From assembly GCA_905612335.1 (NCBI GenBank), contig CAJQRT010000026.1, forward strand, positions 18,503-82,502: a stretch of DNA of 64,000 bases, written 5' to 3'. Shown here piece after piece: positions 33,687-41,734 of this stretch (positions within the stretch are counted from its first letter, which is position 1; each line of letters begins with the position of its first letter). A program made the position numbers and the translations under genes. The notes under the pieces are model-generated. The model did no database searches and was not told the origin of the DNA. It was given only the letters and a program-made list of their open reading frames with translations. The DNA is from an uncultured Candidatus Pelagibacter sp. (lineage in GTDB: Bacteria > Pseudomonadota > Alphaproteobacteria > Pelagibacterales > Pelagibacteraceae).

Positions 33687-34858
33687 TTGATAAATTTAAG
33701 GGATTTCCTTAAATCTTCAATCAAGTCCTTAGGATCCTCTAAACCTATATGTAATCTTACAAGGTGCTCATCTTTAGGTAAATTTAAAAATTGTCTGTTA
33801 CCTTGTTCTCTTTTATCTTGATATAAAGCTAAACTTTCAAATCCTCCCCAACTATATCCATAGCCAAATAATTTTAAAGAGTTAACAAATTTAATTACAG
33901 AATTTTTATTTTTTGATTTTATCTTAAGGCCCATTAGACCTGATGAACCGGAATAATACTTTTTCCACATCCTAAAATTAAATGAATCTTTTTTATGTGG
34001 ATATAAAAGTTTTATATTTTTATATCCAGACAAAAATTCAGCTACTGCTTTTGAACTCTTCTCATGTTTGTCTAATCGAACATCAAGAGTTCTTAACCCT
34101 CGTGTTATTAAGTAAGCATCATCTGGACCTAGTCTTAAACCAGTGATCTTATTTGTCTTATCAACATCTTTAAAAACTTTTTTATTAACAGCAAGGCTAC
34201 CACCCATAACATCTGAATGTCCTGAATAATATTTAGTTGCAGATACAATTGACATATCAAAACCCAATGGAATTGGTTTAAGAAAATATGGAGTACCCCA
34301 AGTATTATCTATAGCAGAATAAATTTTATTCTTTTTAGCAATAGAAATTATTTTACCCAAATCCTGAAATTCAAATGAATTACTCCCAGGGTTTTCAACA
34401 AATATTAATTTTGTTTTTTTTGTAATGTTTTTTTCTAAAGTTTTTAAATCATGAGGATTATAAAAAGTTGTTTTAATATTAAACTCTTTTAAGAAATCCT
34501 GTGTTAATAGTCTTGTTGGTGAATATGTTGGATCAGCAACAATAATTTCATCTCCTGGTCTAACAATACTAAAAATTGCTAAAAAAACAGAACCAAACCC
34601 AGTTGGGGTTAGGAATACATGGTAACATTCTTCCATTTCTTTCAGTATTTGTGAAAGAATATGAGTTGTAGAGGTGCCTTGCCTTCCATAGTCAAAATGA
34701 CCACCTGTTGGGTCTTTTTTGGCTTTATCCTGCATTTTCCTGATATCCTGCATAGATTTGAAAATAATAGTCGACGCTCTTACTACAGGAGGGTTAACTG
34801 ACTGATTATGGTAATCTTTTGCTGTATGTTTAAGAAAAGTCTTAAATGATTTGGTCAT
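33683..34858 (-). CDS. metC: Cystathionine beta-lyase (MetC)-type PLP enzyme
   Basis: 391 residues of the Cys/Met metabolism PLP family. The cofactor lysine is in SIVSATKYYSGHSDVMGG; RQGTSTTH, LTPTGFGSVFLAIF and VENPGSNSFEFQDL match the subfamily in which cystathionine beta-lyase falls (SKY/TKYxxGHSD). It cleaves cystathionine to homocysteine, pyruvate and ammonia. SAR11 lacks assimilatory sulfate reduction, so a role in recycling organic sulfur is plausible. First gene of the operon; a TATAAT is visible upstream on the minus strand near 34914-34919. Confidence 0.85.
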   Translation of the reverse strand: MTKSFKTFLKHTAKDYHNQSVNPPVVRASTIIFKSMQDIRKMQDKAKKDPTGGHFDYGRQGTSTTHILSQILKEMEECYHVFLTPTGFGSVFLAIFSIVRPGDEIIVADPTYSPTRLLTQDFLKEFNIKTTFYNPHDLKTLEKNITKKTKLIFVENPGSNSFEFQDLGKIISIAKKNKIYSAIDNTWGTPYFLKPIPLGFDMSIVSATKYYSGHSDVMGGSLAVNKKVFKDVDKTNKITGLRLGPDDAYLITRGLRTLDVRLDKHEKSSKAVAEFLSGYKNIKLLYPHKKDSFNFRMWKKYYSGSSGLMGLKIKSKNKNSVIKFVNSLKLFGYGYSWGGFESLALYQDKREQGNRQFLNLPKDEHLVRLHIGLEDPKDLIEDLRKSLKFIK

Positions 34859-34929
34859 AAAAAATTTGATAAGTTGTTACTAGGATGCTATATCCTCGGT
34901 TAAACGTCAATAAAATTATACAGGAAAAC

Positions 34930-35013
34930 ATGGGTTACCCAAAAAAGCATCGAGGTCGAAGAAAACAGGGCTCTAAAAAAAGAAGAGCTAAGAGAAAAGC
35001 TAAGAACAAATAA
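34930..35013 (+). CDS. 27-residue highly basic peptide
   Basis: A 28-codon frame with ATG at 34930 and a good AGGAAA 5-6 bases before it. The first twenty residues are MGYPKKHRGRRKQGSKKRRA, followed by RKAKNK: 17 of 27 are Lys, Arg or His. It lies alone between metC and mnmA. Such composition suggests RNA or ribosome binding, in the manner of bTHX or other tiny ribosomal proteins, but I cannot match it to a family. Confidence 0.55.
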   Translation: MGYPKKHRGRRKQGSKKRRAKRKAKNK

Positions 35014-35049
35014 TATCTTAATAATTTTCTCTAGTATTATCAAATCCTA

Positions 35050-36171
35050 CTAAATATCATTTTTAATCCAACCACCACCAAGGACTTTATATCCATTAAT
35101 GTTTTTTGAATAAAACACGCATGCTTGACCAGGTGCAATACCATGTTCCTCTTCCAATAAATTAACATTCGCATTTGTATCATTGATATCTATCTTGGCT
35201 TTAATCAATCTTCCAGTAGACCTTACTTTTACAAATAATTCTTTTTCAAAATCATTTTGATCATTGGTAATAATATTTAAATCTTTTAAATTTATTTTTG
35301 TTTTAACAAGGTGTTCCTTAGCACCAACAATAATTTCATTTTTATCTGCAATTATTTTAACTACATACAGTGGATTTTTATCAGAAATTCCAATTCCTTT
35401 TCTTTGACCAATTGTATAATTGATAATGCCATCATGAACTCCTATCACTTCACCATTCATATTTTTAATATTACCCTTGCTAAAAGAGTTTGGTCTAAAC
35501 TTTTCTATAACTGAAGCATAGTCACCATTTGGAACAAAGCAGATATCTTGACTGTCAGGCTTATCCGCAACATTGAGATCAAGCTCTCTTGCAATATTTC
35601 TAGTTTCATCTTTAAGAAGATTGCCCAAAGGAAATCTTAAAAAATTTAATTGATCTTTTGTGGTATTGAATAAAAAATAACTTTGGTCTCTATTTAAATC
35701 AACTCCTCTATACATATCTGTATTATCTTTTTCAGTAATACTTTTAACATAATGCCCTGTCACTAAAGCATCAGCATTTAGTCTTTTTGATTCTTCAAAT
35801 AAATCTGTAAATTTAACTGTCTTATTACATTGCACACATGGGATAGGTGTTTCTCCATTTAAATAACTATCTATAAAATGATCAATAACCCCTTCTTTAA
35901 ATTTATTTTGATAATATAAAATTTTATGCTCTATCTTTAATTTATCAGCCACTCTTTTGGCATCCATGATATCTTGGCCTGCACAACATTGTTTGGAAGA
36001 AGCTGTCTCTTTACTATCATTATAAAGTTTTAAAGTTATACCAATAACTTTGTATCCCTCATTTTTCATCATAGCTGCGACTGTTGAAGAATCCACACCT
36101 CCTGACATTGCAACAACAACTAAGGTATTTTTTGGTTCTTTAGCTATTCCAATTGAATTCAATTTTGTCAT
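35050..36171 (-). CDS. mnmA: tRNA 2-thiouridylase MnmA
   Basis: 373 residues. PP-loop [15 protein letters not shown] binds ATP; the catalytic Cys pair is in the [16 protein letters not shown] region and in [21 protein letters not shown] and GQRKGIGIS are also conserved in MnmA. It adds sulfur to U34 of Lys, Glu and Gln tRNAs. N-terminal extension of about 15 residues precedes the P-loop strand. Single gene, divergent from the DUF3553-cysQ unit, 41 bases apart. Confidence 0.95.
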   Translation of the reverse strand: MTKLNSIGIAKEPKNTLVVVAMSGGVDSSTVAAMMKNEGYKVIGITLKLYNDSKETASSKQCCAGQDIMDAKRVADKLKIEHKILYYQNKFKEGVIDHFIDSYLNGETPIPCVQCNKTVKFTDLFEESKRLNADALVTGHYVKSITEKDNTDMYRGVDLNRDQSYFLFNTTKDQLNFLRFPLGNLLKDETRNIARELDLNVADKPDSQDICFVPNGDYASVIEKFRPNSFSKGNIKNMNGEVIGVHDGIINYTIGQRKGIGISDKNPLYVVKIIADKNEIIVGAKEHLVKTKINLKDLNIITNDQNDFEKELFVKVRSTGRLIKAKIDINDTNANVNLLEEEHGIAPGQACVFYSKNINGYKVLGGGWIKNDI

Positions 36172-36212
36172 ATTTAATGATATTTATTAGTATATTAACT
36201 ATAAGTAAATTA

Positions 36213-36383
36213 ATGATTTTAGATTATGAACCAGGCGACAAAGTTACTAACCCTAACAATAAAGATTGGGGTACTGGACAAGTTCAATCAATAATTAATG
36301 GTAAAGTTACTGTAAATTTTGAAAATGTTGGAAAAAAAGTTATTAATTCAAAAATAATTCAATTAGAAAAATTATACAAATGA
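36213..36383 (+). CDS. DUF3553 family small protein
   Basis: 56 residues from the ATG at 36213. The pattern PGDKVTNPNNKDWGTGQVQS and KVTVNFENVGKKVI matches the DUF3553 domain, a small SH3-like beta barrel common in alphaproteobacteria and also found at the ends of RecQ/UvrD-like proteins. A longer frame from 36153 adds a hydrophobic stretch that is not part of the domain and is probably upstream DNA. It overlaps cysQ by 4 bases (ATGA). Confidence 0.8.
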   Translation: MILDYEPGDKVTNPNNKDWGTGQVQSIINGKVTVNFENVGKKVINSKIIQLEKLYK

Positions 36384-37150
36384 ACCTTGAAGAAAAAAAG
36401 AAAATTACCCTTTCGCTTATAGAAACTTTTGATAAAGCAAGTCAGGTAGCGTTGGATTTGAGAGCGGCTGGTTTAAAAAAAGAAATTAAGTCTGACAATA
36501 CCCCTGTGAGTAATGGTGATATTGAAGTTAATAAAATTTTAACCAGCAAGATTCAAGAAATAACCCCAAATATTGCTATTGTTTCAGAAGAGAGCGCCAA
36601 CCATAAAATGGATACTGATTTAAATAATTTTTGGTTAATCGATCCAATTGATGGTACTAGAGATTATATTAATAACCGAGATGAGTTTACTTTAAATGCA
36701 GCACTAATATTAGACAAAAAACCAGCAATTGGAATCATAACAGTTCCTGCTAAGAAAAGAGTTTTTTACTCCTACGGTCTATCTCACAGTTATGAATTAA
36801 TTGATAACCAAGAAATTTCATTAATGAATAAAAAGAAAAACTTTGATGGGCAAACAGCAGTAAGCTATTCAAACGACCTTAAGCCAGAAATTTTAGAAAT
36901 TCATAAAAAATATAAGATAAGTTCTTTTCAAAAAATGAAAAGCTCACTAAAATTTTGCGTAATTGCTGCAGGTGAATTTGACATGTATGTTGCCGAGCCA
37001 AGAGCTTGTGAATGGGATATTGCAGCAGGTCATGCAATCCTTGAGCACTCTGGGGGTAAGGTAACTGATTTTGATTATAATGAAATACTTTATGGAAAAC
37101 CTGAGTTTAAAAACCCAAGTTTAATTTTAAAAAGTAAAAATATATTATAA
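36380..37150 (+). CDS. cysQ: 3'(2'),5'-bisphosphate nucleotidase CysQ
   Basis: 256 residues of the inositol-monophosphatase superfamily. Metal-binding motifs are EESAN, the WLIDPIDGTRDYI signature (DPxDGT) and CEWDIAAGHAILEHSGG near the C terminus. It hydrolyses 3'-phosphoadenosine 5'-phosphate. Assimilatory sulfate genes are not in the window, so here it would serve sulfotransfer or RNA-derived pAp turnover. Overlaps neighbours on both sides (ATGA; TAATG). Confidence 0.88.
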   Translation: MNLEEKKKITLSLIETFDKASQVALDLRAAGLKKEIKSDNTPVSNGDIEVNKILTSKIQEITPNIAIVSEESANHKMDTDLNNFWLIDPIDGTRDYINNRDEFTLNAALILDKKPAIGIITVPAKKRVFYSYGLSHSYELIDNQEISLMNKKKNFDGQTAVSYSNDLKPEILEIHKKYKISSFQKMKSSLKFCVIAAGEFDMYVAEPRACEWDIAAGHAILEHSGGKVTDFDYNEILYGKPEFKNPSLILKSKNIL

Positions 37151-37296
37151 TGGATGAACAATTAAGAATAATTTTGATAATTATAGTTTCTGTTTCTATT
37201 TTTGGTTTATTAGTTTTTGTATTTGTTAAAAACGTTATTAGAAATAGAATTAAGTCTCTTGTTGAAGAAGAGGAGGAAGAAAAGAGATTAAAGTAA
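37150..37296 (+). CDS. Single-helix membrane protein with acidic tail, 48 residues
   Basis: A 49-codon frame begins at an ATG overlapping the cysQ stop as TAATG. It reads MDEQLRIILIIIVSVSIFGL, continues hydrophobic to about residue 27, then a basic turn (KNVIRNRIK) and a run of six glutamates. It ends inside the convergent recX gene (9-base overlap). Translational coupling supports expression; function unknown. Confidence 0.6.
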   Translation: MDEQLRIILIIIVSVSIFGLLVFVFVKNVIRNRIKSLVEEEEEEKRLK

Positions 37297-37842
37297 TCGA
37301 ATTATTTTAACATAGTCTGCTTGGTCGATATCCATGATCCTTTTTGATGTTTCAAAATCAAAACCATTTCTTGCTAGTAAAGCTATATCCTTTTTGTAAA
37401 ATAATACTCTGTTATCTTCTACCCTTGCTGGTCCAATTCTTTTTTTTTTACATATTTTTATTCCTGAAAAAAAATCTTGATCTGAGTTATCTTCTTTAAT
37501 CTTATCTATTGTTTCTTTAATGTAACGATCGTTAATCCCCTTCGTCATTAAATAGTTTCTAATTTTATTAACTGAACTACCTCTTTGAATTAAGCTTCTT
37601 GATTTACTTTCAGAATAGAATTTGTCATTGATAAACTTAGTTTTTTCAAGATCTTGTAAAACAACATCAATTAAGTCTGTAATATCTTTTTTTTTAATAT
37701 TTTCTAAATTAGCTTTTAGATACTTCTTTAATAGATAGGTTCTAAGCTGTTGTTTAGATGGGGCATATCTTTCAATATATGCAAATGAGAAATTTCTCAT
37801 CTCCTCTACCGTAACTTGCAATGTTTTTTTTCTATTTCTCAT
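37288..37842 (-). CDS. recX: Regulatory protein RecX
   Basis: 184 residues, helical throughout, with three-helix repeats as in RecX: YIERYAPSKQQLRTYLLKKY, INDKFYSESKSRSLIQRG and a third repeat around KKDIALLARNGFDFETSKRI. RecX modulates RecA filaments. Its N-terminal basic stretch is alphaproteobacterial. recA itself is not in the window. Convergent with the 48-residue membrane protein gene. Confidence 0.85.
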   Translation of the reverse strand: MRNRKKTLQVTVEEMRNFSFAYIERYAPSKQQLRTYLLKKYLKANLENIKKKDITDLIDVVLQDLEKTKFINDKFYSESKSRSLIQRGSSVNKIRNYLMTKGINDRYIKETIDKIKEDNSDQDFFSGIKICKKKRIGPARVEDNRVLFYKKDIALLARNGFDFETSKRIMDIDQADYVKIIRLL

Positions 37843-37879
37843 ATGAATCCTAATAGCTTATTGTATAATACACTAAAAA

Positions 37880-38353
37880 ATGATCGATCAAATCTATACA
37901 TATTTTACAATTGAAATAATTTTTCTTTGGTTAAATCTAGGTGTATTACCTTTTTGGTTAATATTAGTCTTCTTTCCACAATCTCAGATATGTAGAGTTT
38001 TTATTACATCCATTTTTCCTTTCATCATTTTAAGTTTTGCCTATGGTTATTTAACTTATGTGCTGTTTAATGAGGGTTATGACTTTATTAGAAATTTTGA
38101 ACTATATTTAGGCTTGGATTCAATTGGTTATTTATTTAACGATAAATCCTTCTTAATTCTTTTTTGGACTCATTTTCTGTCTATCAATTTATTTTGTGGA
38201 GGATGGATTGTTAAAGATTCACAAAAATTCGGTATCAATAAAATAATAATGTCTTTTCCTGTATTAATAACTTACTTTATTGGACCGATAGGACTTACTC
38301 TTTATTGGATTATAAGAATTTTTTACGCAAAAAGAATTAATCTATATGACTAA
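37880..38353 (+). CDS. ABA4-like / DUF4281 membrane protein
   Basis: 157 residues with four hydrophobic helices. The start IEIIFLWLNLGVLPFWLILVFFP and the later THFLSINLFCGGWIVKDSQ and LITYFIGPIGLTLYWIIR match the pattern of DUF4281 (ABA4-like) membrane proteins, where an Asn-Pro-Trp helix begins the domain. Plant ABA4 acts in neoxanthin synthesis; the bacterial role is unknown, so no function should be transferred. Overlaps the next gene by 8 bases. Confidence 0.65.
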   Translation: MIDQIYTYFTIEIIFLWLNLGVLPFWLILVFFPQSQICRVFITSIFPFIILSFAYGYLTYVLFNEGYDFIRNFELYLGLDSIGYLFNDKSFLILFWTHFLSINLFCGGWIVKDSQKFGINKIIMSFPVLITYFIGPIGLTLYWIIRIFYAKRINLYD

Positions 38354-38930
38354 GGAGATAGATTTCTATTTTGATTTTATTAGTCCCTATACATATCTAG
38401 CTTACAAAAAAATCCAATCTTTACCAAAGGATATTAATATAAATTATAAACCCATTTTATTGGGTGGTCTTCATAACTTAGAAGGAATAACAGCACCAGC
38501 GTTTGTCAAATCTAAATTAAAACATATGAAAAGTGACTGCTTGTTAATTGCAAAAAAAAATAATTTTGATTTTAAATGGAACTCTAAATTTCCTATAAAC
38601 ACATTAAATATTATGCGTGGTTATCTTGATATCAATTCATCAAATCAGGCACAATATATTAAAATAATGTTTGATGCTTATTGGAGGGATAATCTGGATA
38701 TCTCTAAAGAAGAAATTTTAACACCCCTACTTGCGCAATGTAAAATTGATAAAAAAATTTTTTTTAAAACAATTAAAGATCCTGTTATTAAAGACAAATT
38801 AAAAAATGCCACTAAAAATGCCCATGAAAAAGAAGTTTTTGGAGCACCAACTTTTATTGTTAATAATAAAATATTTTGGGGGCAAGATCGATTGGAATTT
38901 GCCTTAGATGAATATAATAAAATAGATTAA
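38346..38930 (+). CDS. 2-hydroxychromene-2-carboxylate isomerase-like (DsbA family)
   Basis: 194 residues of the kappa-GST/DsbA-like family. It begins IDFYFDFISPYTYLAY, with Ser at the position used by glutathione-dependent HCCA isomerases rather than a CxxC, and has VFGAPTFIVNNKIFWGQDRL, the cis-Pro thioredoxin-fold signature, near the C terminus. Proteins of this group isomerise hydroxychromene carboxylate in naphthalene breakdown, but many marine homologues likely have other substrates. Convergent with the rhodanese gene, 4-base overlap. Confidence 0.82.
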   Translation: MTKEIDFYFDFISPYTYLAYKKIQSLPKDININYKPILLGGLHNLEGITAPAFVKSKLKHMKSDCLLIAKKNNFDFKWNSKFPINTLNIMRGYLDINSSNQAQYIKIMFDAYWRDNLDISKEEILTPLLAQCKIDKKIFFKTIKDPVIKDKLKNATKNAHEKEVFGAPTFIVNNKIFWGQDRLEFALDEYNKID

Positions 38931-39310
38931 ACTATTTTAAAGTCACTTTGACTAATTGCTGCAAAACCACCATCAATGTGAGAAACATTTTCAAAGCCCA
39001 TTTCTTTCAATGATTTAGCTGCAAGTGCAGATCTTAATCCACCAGCACAGAATAAAACCATCTCTTTAGTCATATCAAGCTTTCCACTTTTAAAATAAGG
39101 ACCTTCTGGATCTAACCAAAATTCTAACATTCCACGAGGAATATGGTTTGAATTTTCTACTCTTCCCGTTTTATCTAATTCACCTTTTTCTCTGATATCA
39201 ATTAAGTTACATTTACCTTCATTGAATAAAGTTAAGGCCTCATCTGTATTGATTGTTTTAATTTCTTTAAGCGCTTCTGAAACTAATGTTTGTGATGATT
39301 TTATATTCAT
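38927..39310 (-). CDS. Rhodanese-like domain protein
   Basis: 127 residues, a single rhodanese domain. CNLIDIREKGEL and IPRGMLEFW lead to the catalytic loop LFCAGGLRSALAAK, with Cys and a six-residue loop, and VSHIDGGFAA closes the domain. It probably transfers sulfane sulfur to an unknown acceptor. Single-gene unit divergent from bcp. Confidence 0.9.
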   Translation of the reverse strand: MNIKSSQTLVSEALKEIKTINTDEALTLFNEGKCNLIDIREKGELDKTGRVENSNHIPRGMLEFWLDPEGPYFKSGKLDMTKEMVLFCAGGLRSALAAKSLKEMGFENVSHIDGGFAAISQSDFKIV

Positions 39311-39352
39311 AATTTTTAGTATACATATGTAACAATATAATCAAATAAAATT

Positions 39353-39817
39353 ATGAAAATCAATTCTAAAGCACCTTTGTTTAAATTAAACTCAACTGAT
39401 AATGAGATTTATTCTTTAAAAGATTCACTTGGCAAATATGTAGTTCTTTATTTTTATCCTAAAGATGACACTCCCGGATGTACAATTGAGACTAATGATT
39501 TTAATAAATTATTACCTAAATTTAAAAAACTGAATTGTGATGTATTTGGTATCTCTAAAGATGATCTAAAAAGTCACCATAAATTTAAGGAAAAATATAA
39601 GATCAGATTTGATCTTTTATCTGATGTAGAGCTTAATATTTTAAAAAAATACAAAGTTTGGGCTAAGAAGAAATTCATGGGAAGAGAGTTTATGGGTATA
39701 GTAAGAACAACTTTCTTAATTGATCAAAATGGTAAAATTATAAAAATTTGGAACAATGTAAAAGTTAAAGATCACGCTAAAGAAGTCCTTGATATCTTAA
39801 AAAATCCTCAAAAATAA
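39353..39817 (+). CDS. bcp: Thiol peroxidase, Bcp/PrxQ family
   Basis: 154 residues with the peroxidatic motif DDTPGCTIETNDF (TPxCTxE). The resolving Cys that PrxQ proteins often have five residues later is absent (Asn/Asp there) and the only other Cys is about 36 residues downstream (LNCDVFGIS). KYKVWAKKKFMGREFMG and RTTFLIDQNGKI are family hallmarks. Reduces peroxides using thioredoxin-like donors. Short gap from the divergent rhodanese gene. Confidence 0.92.
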   Translation: MKINSKAPLFKLNSTDNEIYSLKDSLGKYVVLYFYPKDDTPGCTIETNDFNKLLPKFKKLNCDVFGISKDDLKSHHKFKEKYKIRFDLLSDVELNILKKYKVWAKKKFMGREFMGIVRTTFLIDQNGKIIKIWNNVKVKDHAKEVLDILKNPQK

Positions 39818-39823
39818 AAAAGA

Positions 39824-39846
39824 CCCCATTTAGGTGCTTATTTTCT
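39824..39846 (-). terminator. Weak candidate terminator for amtB
   Basis: On the minus strand AAGCACC...GGTCTT forms a short stem with one bulge followed by TTTTTT. It sits between the convergent bcp and amtB genes and might serve amtB. The stem is only six pairs, so this is tentative. Confidence 0.35.
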
Positions 39847-39872
39847 AACTATAAGAAGGAGGTATTTATTTA

Positions 39873-41174
39873 TTAGTCTCTGATTGCGTAAGCTCTAACT
39901 CCTATTTCCGCAACGTCAGTTCCAAGTTTTTCAGCTTCTTTACTGATACGTAAACCAACAGTTGCTTTCAAAGTTTTGAAGATAATAAATGAAAGTATGA
40001 AACTGAAAGAACAAATTGCTAAAACACCTGTAAACTGTATTCCAAAAGTTGTATCTGAGTTAGTAATCGGAGCTATTAATGTTCCAAATATTCCTGAAAA
40101 CATATGAACTGGGATGGCACCAACAACATCATCAAGTCCTCTTCTTTCTAAAAATTTTGTACCAAAATACATTATTAAAGATCCAGTAGAACCAATGGTT
40201 ATTGATAAACCTGGTGTAGGATTAAGAGGCTCAGCAGTGATAGCAACTAAACCAGCTAACGCACCATTCAACATCATGACAACATCTGTTTTACCATCTA
40301 ATAATCTTGTAACAACAGCACCAGTTATAACACCTCCTGCACCAGCAAGGTGAGTGTTTACTGCAATTTTACTAATAGCAGTTACATCATCAAATGTTCC
40401 CATTGCAAGTTGGCTAAAACCATTAAATCCAAACCATCCAAACCATAATAAAAATGTTCCAAGTGTAACTAAAGGAATACTTGAAGCTGCAAAAGGTACC
40501 AATGATTTAGTTTCTCCTTTTTTTCCAAATCTACCTTCTCTAGCACCTAGAACTATCACACCTGCTAAAGCTGCAGAACCACCACAAGCATGTACAAGAG
40601 TTGATCCAGCAAAATCAGAAAATCCTAATGTTGCTAACCAACCACCACCCCACTGCCAACCCATTGAAACTGGGTATATAAATCCACCCATTAATGCTGC
40701 AAAAATAAAGAAAGGCCATATTTTAATTCTTTCAGCTACTGCTCCTGAAACAATTGAGACTGTTGCACAAACAAACATTGCCTGAAAGAACCAGTCTGAA
40801 CTATCTGAATAACCTGTTTCTATACTTGAGTTAGCACTCCAAATTGTAAATGTTCCTATATAGCCACCCTCTGGAATTCCATAAGCTAAATTATAACCAA
40901 ATAAAAAAAATACGATTGAACAGATAGCAAATTTTCCTACATTTTTTGCTGCAATAGTTGATACACTTTTTGTAGTAACCAAACCACATTCAAGCATACA
41001 AAAACCTGCTGCCATTAATGCTACTAAAACTGAACCTATATAAAATGCTAAAGTATTAAAAATATACTGGCCTTCTACTGATATTGTTGTTTCAGCATTA
41101 CTGGCATTACACATGCTAAGTAAAAATATTAGACTAATAATTGGTGATGATATAATTTTAATTTTTTTCGACAT
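39873..41174 (-). CDS. amtB: Ammonium transporter AmtB
   Basis: 433 residues with a signal peptide-like first helix (ISSPIISLIFLLSMCNASNA) and eleven further helices. Family features are GGFIYPVSMGWQWGGG, the first pore His in FAGSTLVHACGGSAAL, FGWFGFNGFSQL, and the second pore His in VGAIPVHMFSGIFGT. The C terminus EKLGTDVAEIGVRAYAIRD is the PII-regulated tail, though no glnK gene is adjacent. It imports ammonium. Its leader contains a hairpin over the ribosome-binding site. Confidence 0.95.
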   Translation of the reverse strand: MSKKIKIISSPIISLIFLLSMCNASNAETTISVEGQYIFNTLAFYIGSVLVALMAAGFCMLECGLVTTKSVSTIAAKNVGKFAICSIVFFLFGYNLAYGIPEGGYIGTFTIWSANSSIETGYSDSSDWFFQAMFVCATVSIVSGAVAERIKIWPFFIFAALMGGFIYPVSMGWQWGGGWLATLGFSDFAGSTLVHACGGSAALAGVIVLGAREGRFGKKGETKSLVPFAASSIPLVTLGTFLLWFGWFGFNGFSQLAMGTFDDVTAISKIAVNTHLAGAGGVITGAVVTRLLDGKTDVVMMLNGALAGLVAITAEPLNPTPGLSITIGSTGSLIMYFGTKFLERRGLDDVVGAIPVHMFSGIFGTLIAPITNSDTTFGIQFTGVLAICSFSFILSFIIFKTLKATVGLRISKEAEKLGTDVAEIGVRAYAIRD

Positions 41175-41177
41175 TAA

Positions 41178-41211
41178 GACCTCCTGATTAAGTAATTACT
41201 TATATTCAGGA
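41178..41211 (-). promoter_or_regulatory. Hairpin occluding the amtB ribosome-binding site
   Basis: The amtB leader on the minus strand carries TCCTGA...TCAGGA (41206-41211 with 41182-41187), and the second arm continues into AGGAGG, the Shine-Dalgarno sequence 6 bases before ATG. Inside lies a perfect 14-bp palindrome, taagtaattactta (41189-41202). The fold would hide the ribosome-binding site; alternatively the palindrome is an operator for a nitrogen regulator. Confidence 0.6.
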
Positions 41212-41268
41212 TCTAGTTTTAATCTAATGCTGATGTGTAAAAAGGGGTATGCTATATTTGCATATACT

Positions 41269-41301
41269 AACAGCCTTATTACATTTCTGTAAAAGGCTGT
41301 T
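41269..41301 (-). terminator. Strong hairpin downstream of the HU gene
   Basis: On the minus strand AACAGCCTT, then TTACA, loop GAAA, TGTAA, one bulged base, and AAGGCTGTT: 14 paired positions and a GNRA loop, 18 bases after the HU stop. No U-tract follows, so it may stabilise the mRNA 3' end or terminate poorly. Confidence 0.65.
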
Positions 41302-41319
41302 AATGAATTTGGTATTTAA

Positions 41320-41595
41320 TTACTTATTAAATATTTCTTTAAGTGCTTTAGCTGGTAAGAACTTAACTTTTTGAGAAGCACCAATTTGGATTTGCTCTCC
41401 AGTTCTAGGATTTCTTCCAACTCTAGCTTTTCTTTTTGCTACTTTGTAAGTTCCAAATCCAGCAATTTTCACTGTATCGTCACCTTTTAAAGCATCTAGA
41501 ATAGTGTTTGTAATAGTATCGAAAGTACGCTCAGCATCAGCTTTACTTAGGTTTAGAGAACCTGAAAGTTGTGCTATTAATTGTTTTTTGTTCAT
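41320..41595 (-). CDS. HU family DNA-binding protein
   Basis: 91 residues, standard HU length. MNKKQLIAQLSGSLNLSKAD begins the dimerisation helices; VKIAGFGTYKVAKRKARVGRNPRTGEQIQIGAS is the beta arm with the conserved RNPRTG tip; ALKEIFNK closes. Small nucleoid protein that bends DNA non-specifically. Ribosome-binding GGAGC lies just before the ATG. Single-gene unit. Confidence 0.95.
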   Translation of the reverse strand: MNKKQLIAQLSGSLNLSKADAERTFDTITNTILDALKGDDTVKIAGFGTYKVAKRKARVGRNPRTGEQIQIGASQKVKFLPAKALKEIFNK

Positions 41596-41734
41596 ATTTT
41601 AGCTCCGGTTTTATTGGTTATTTCCACATAATTGACATTAAAGCCCATAAATCAAGCTTTTTATTAGTGTCTCTTAAAATAAAAACCCCAATATATTGTG
41701 ATTTGTTAAATAAATGTTGATTTTAATGGGTTAT

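Noticed and set aside
34864..34925. SAM-type riboswitch before metC
   Set aside because: Only a 5-bp hairpin (AGGAT/ATCCT) is present and the conserved SAM-II or SAM-V cores could not be matched.
40114..40785. Two long open frames antisense to amtB
   Set aside because: They lie wholly opposite a well-supported AmtB and their translations are Pro/Ala/Asn-rich mirror products of membrane codons, with no motif.
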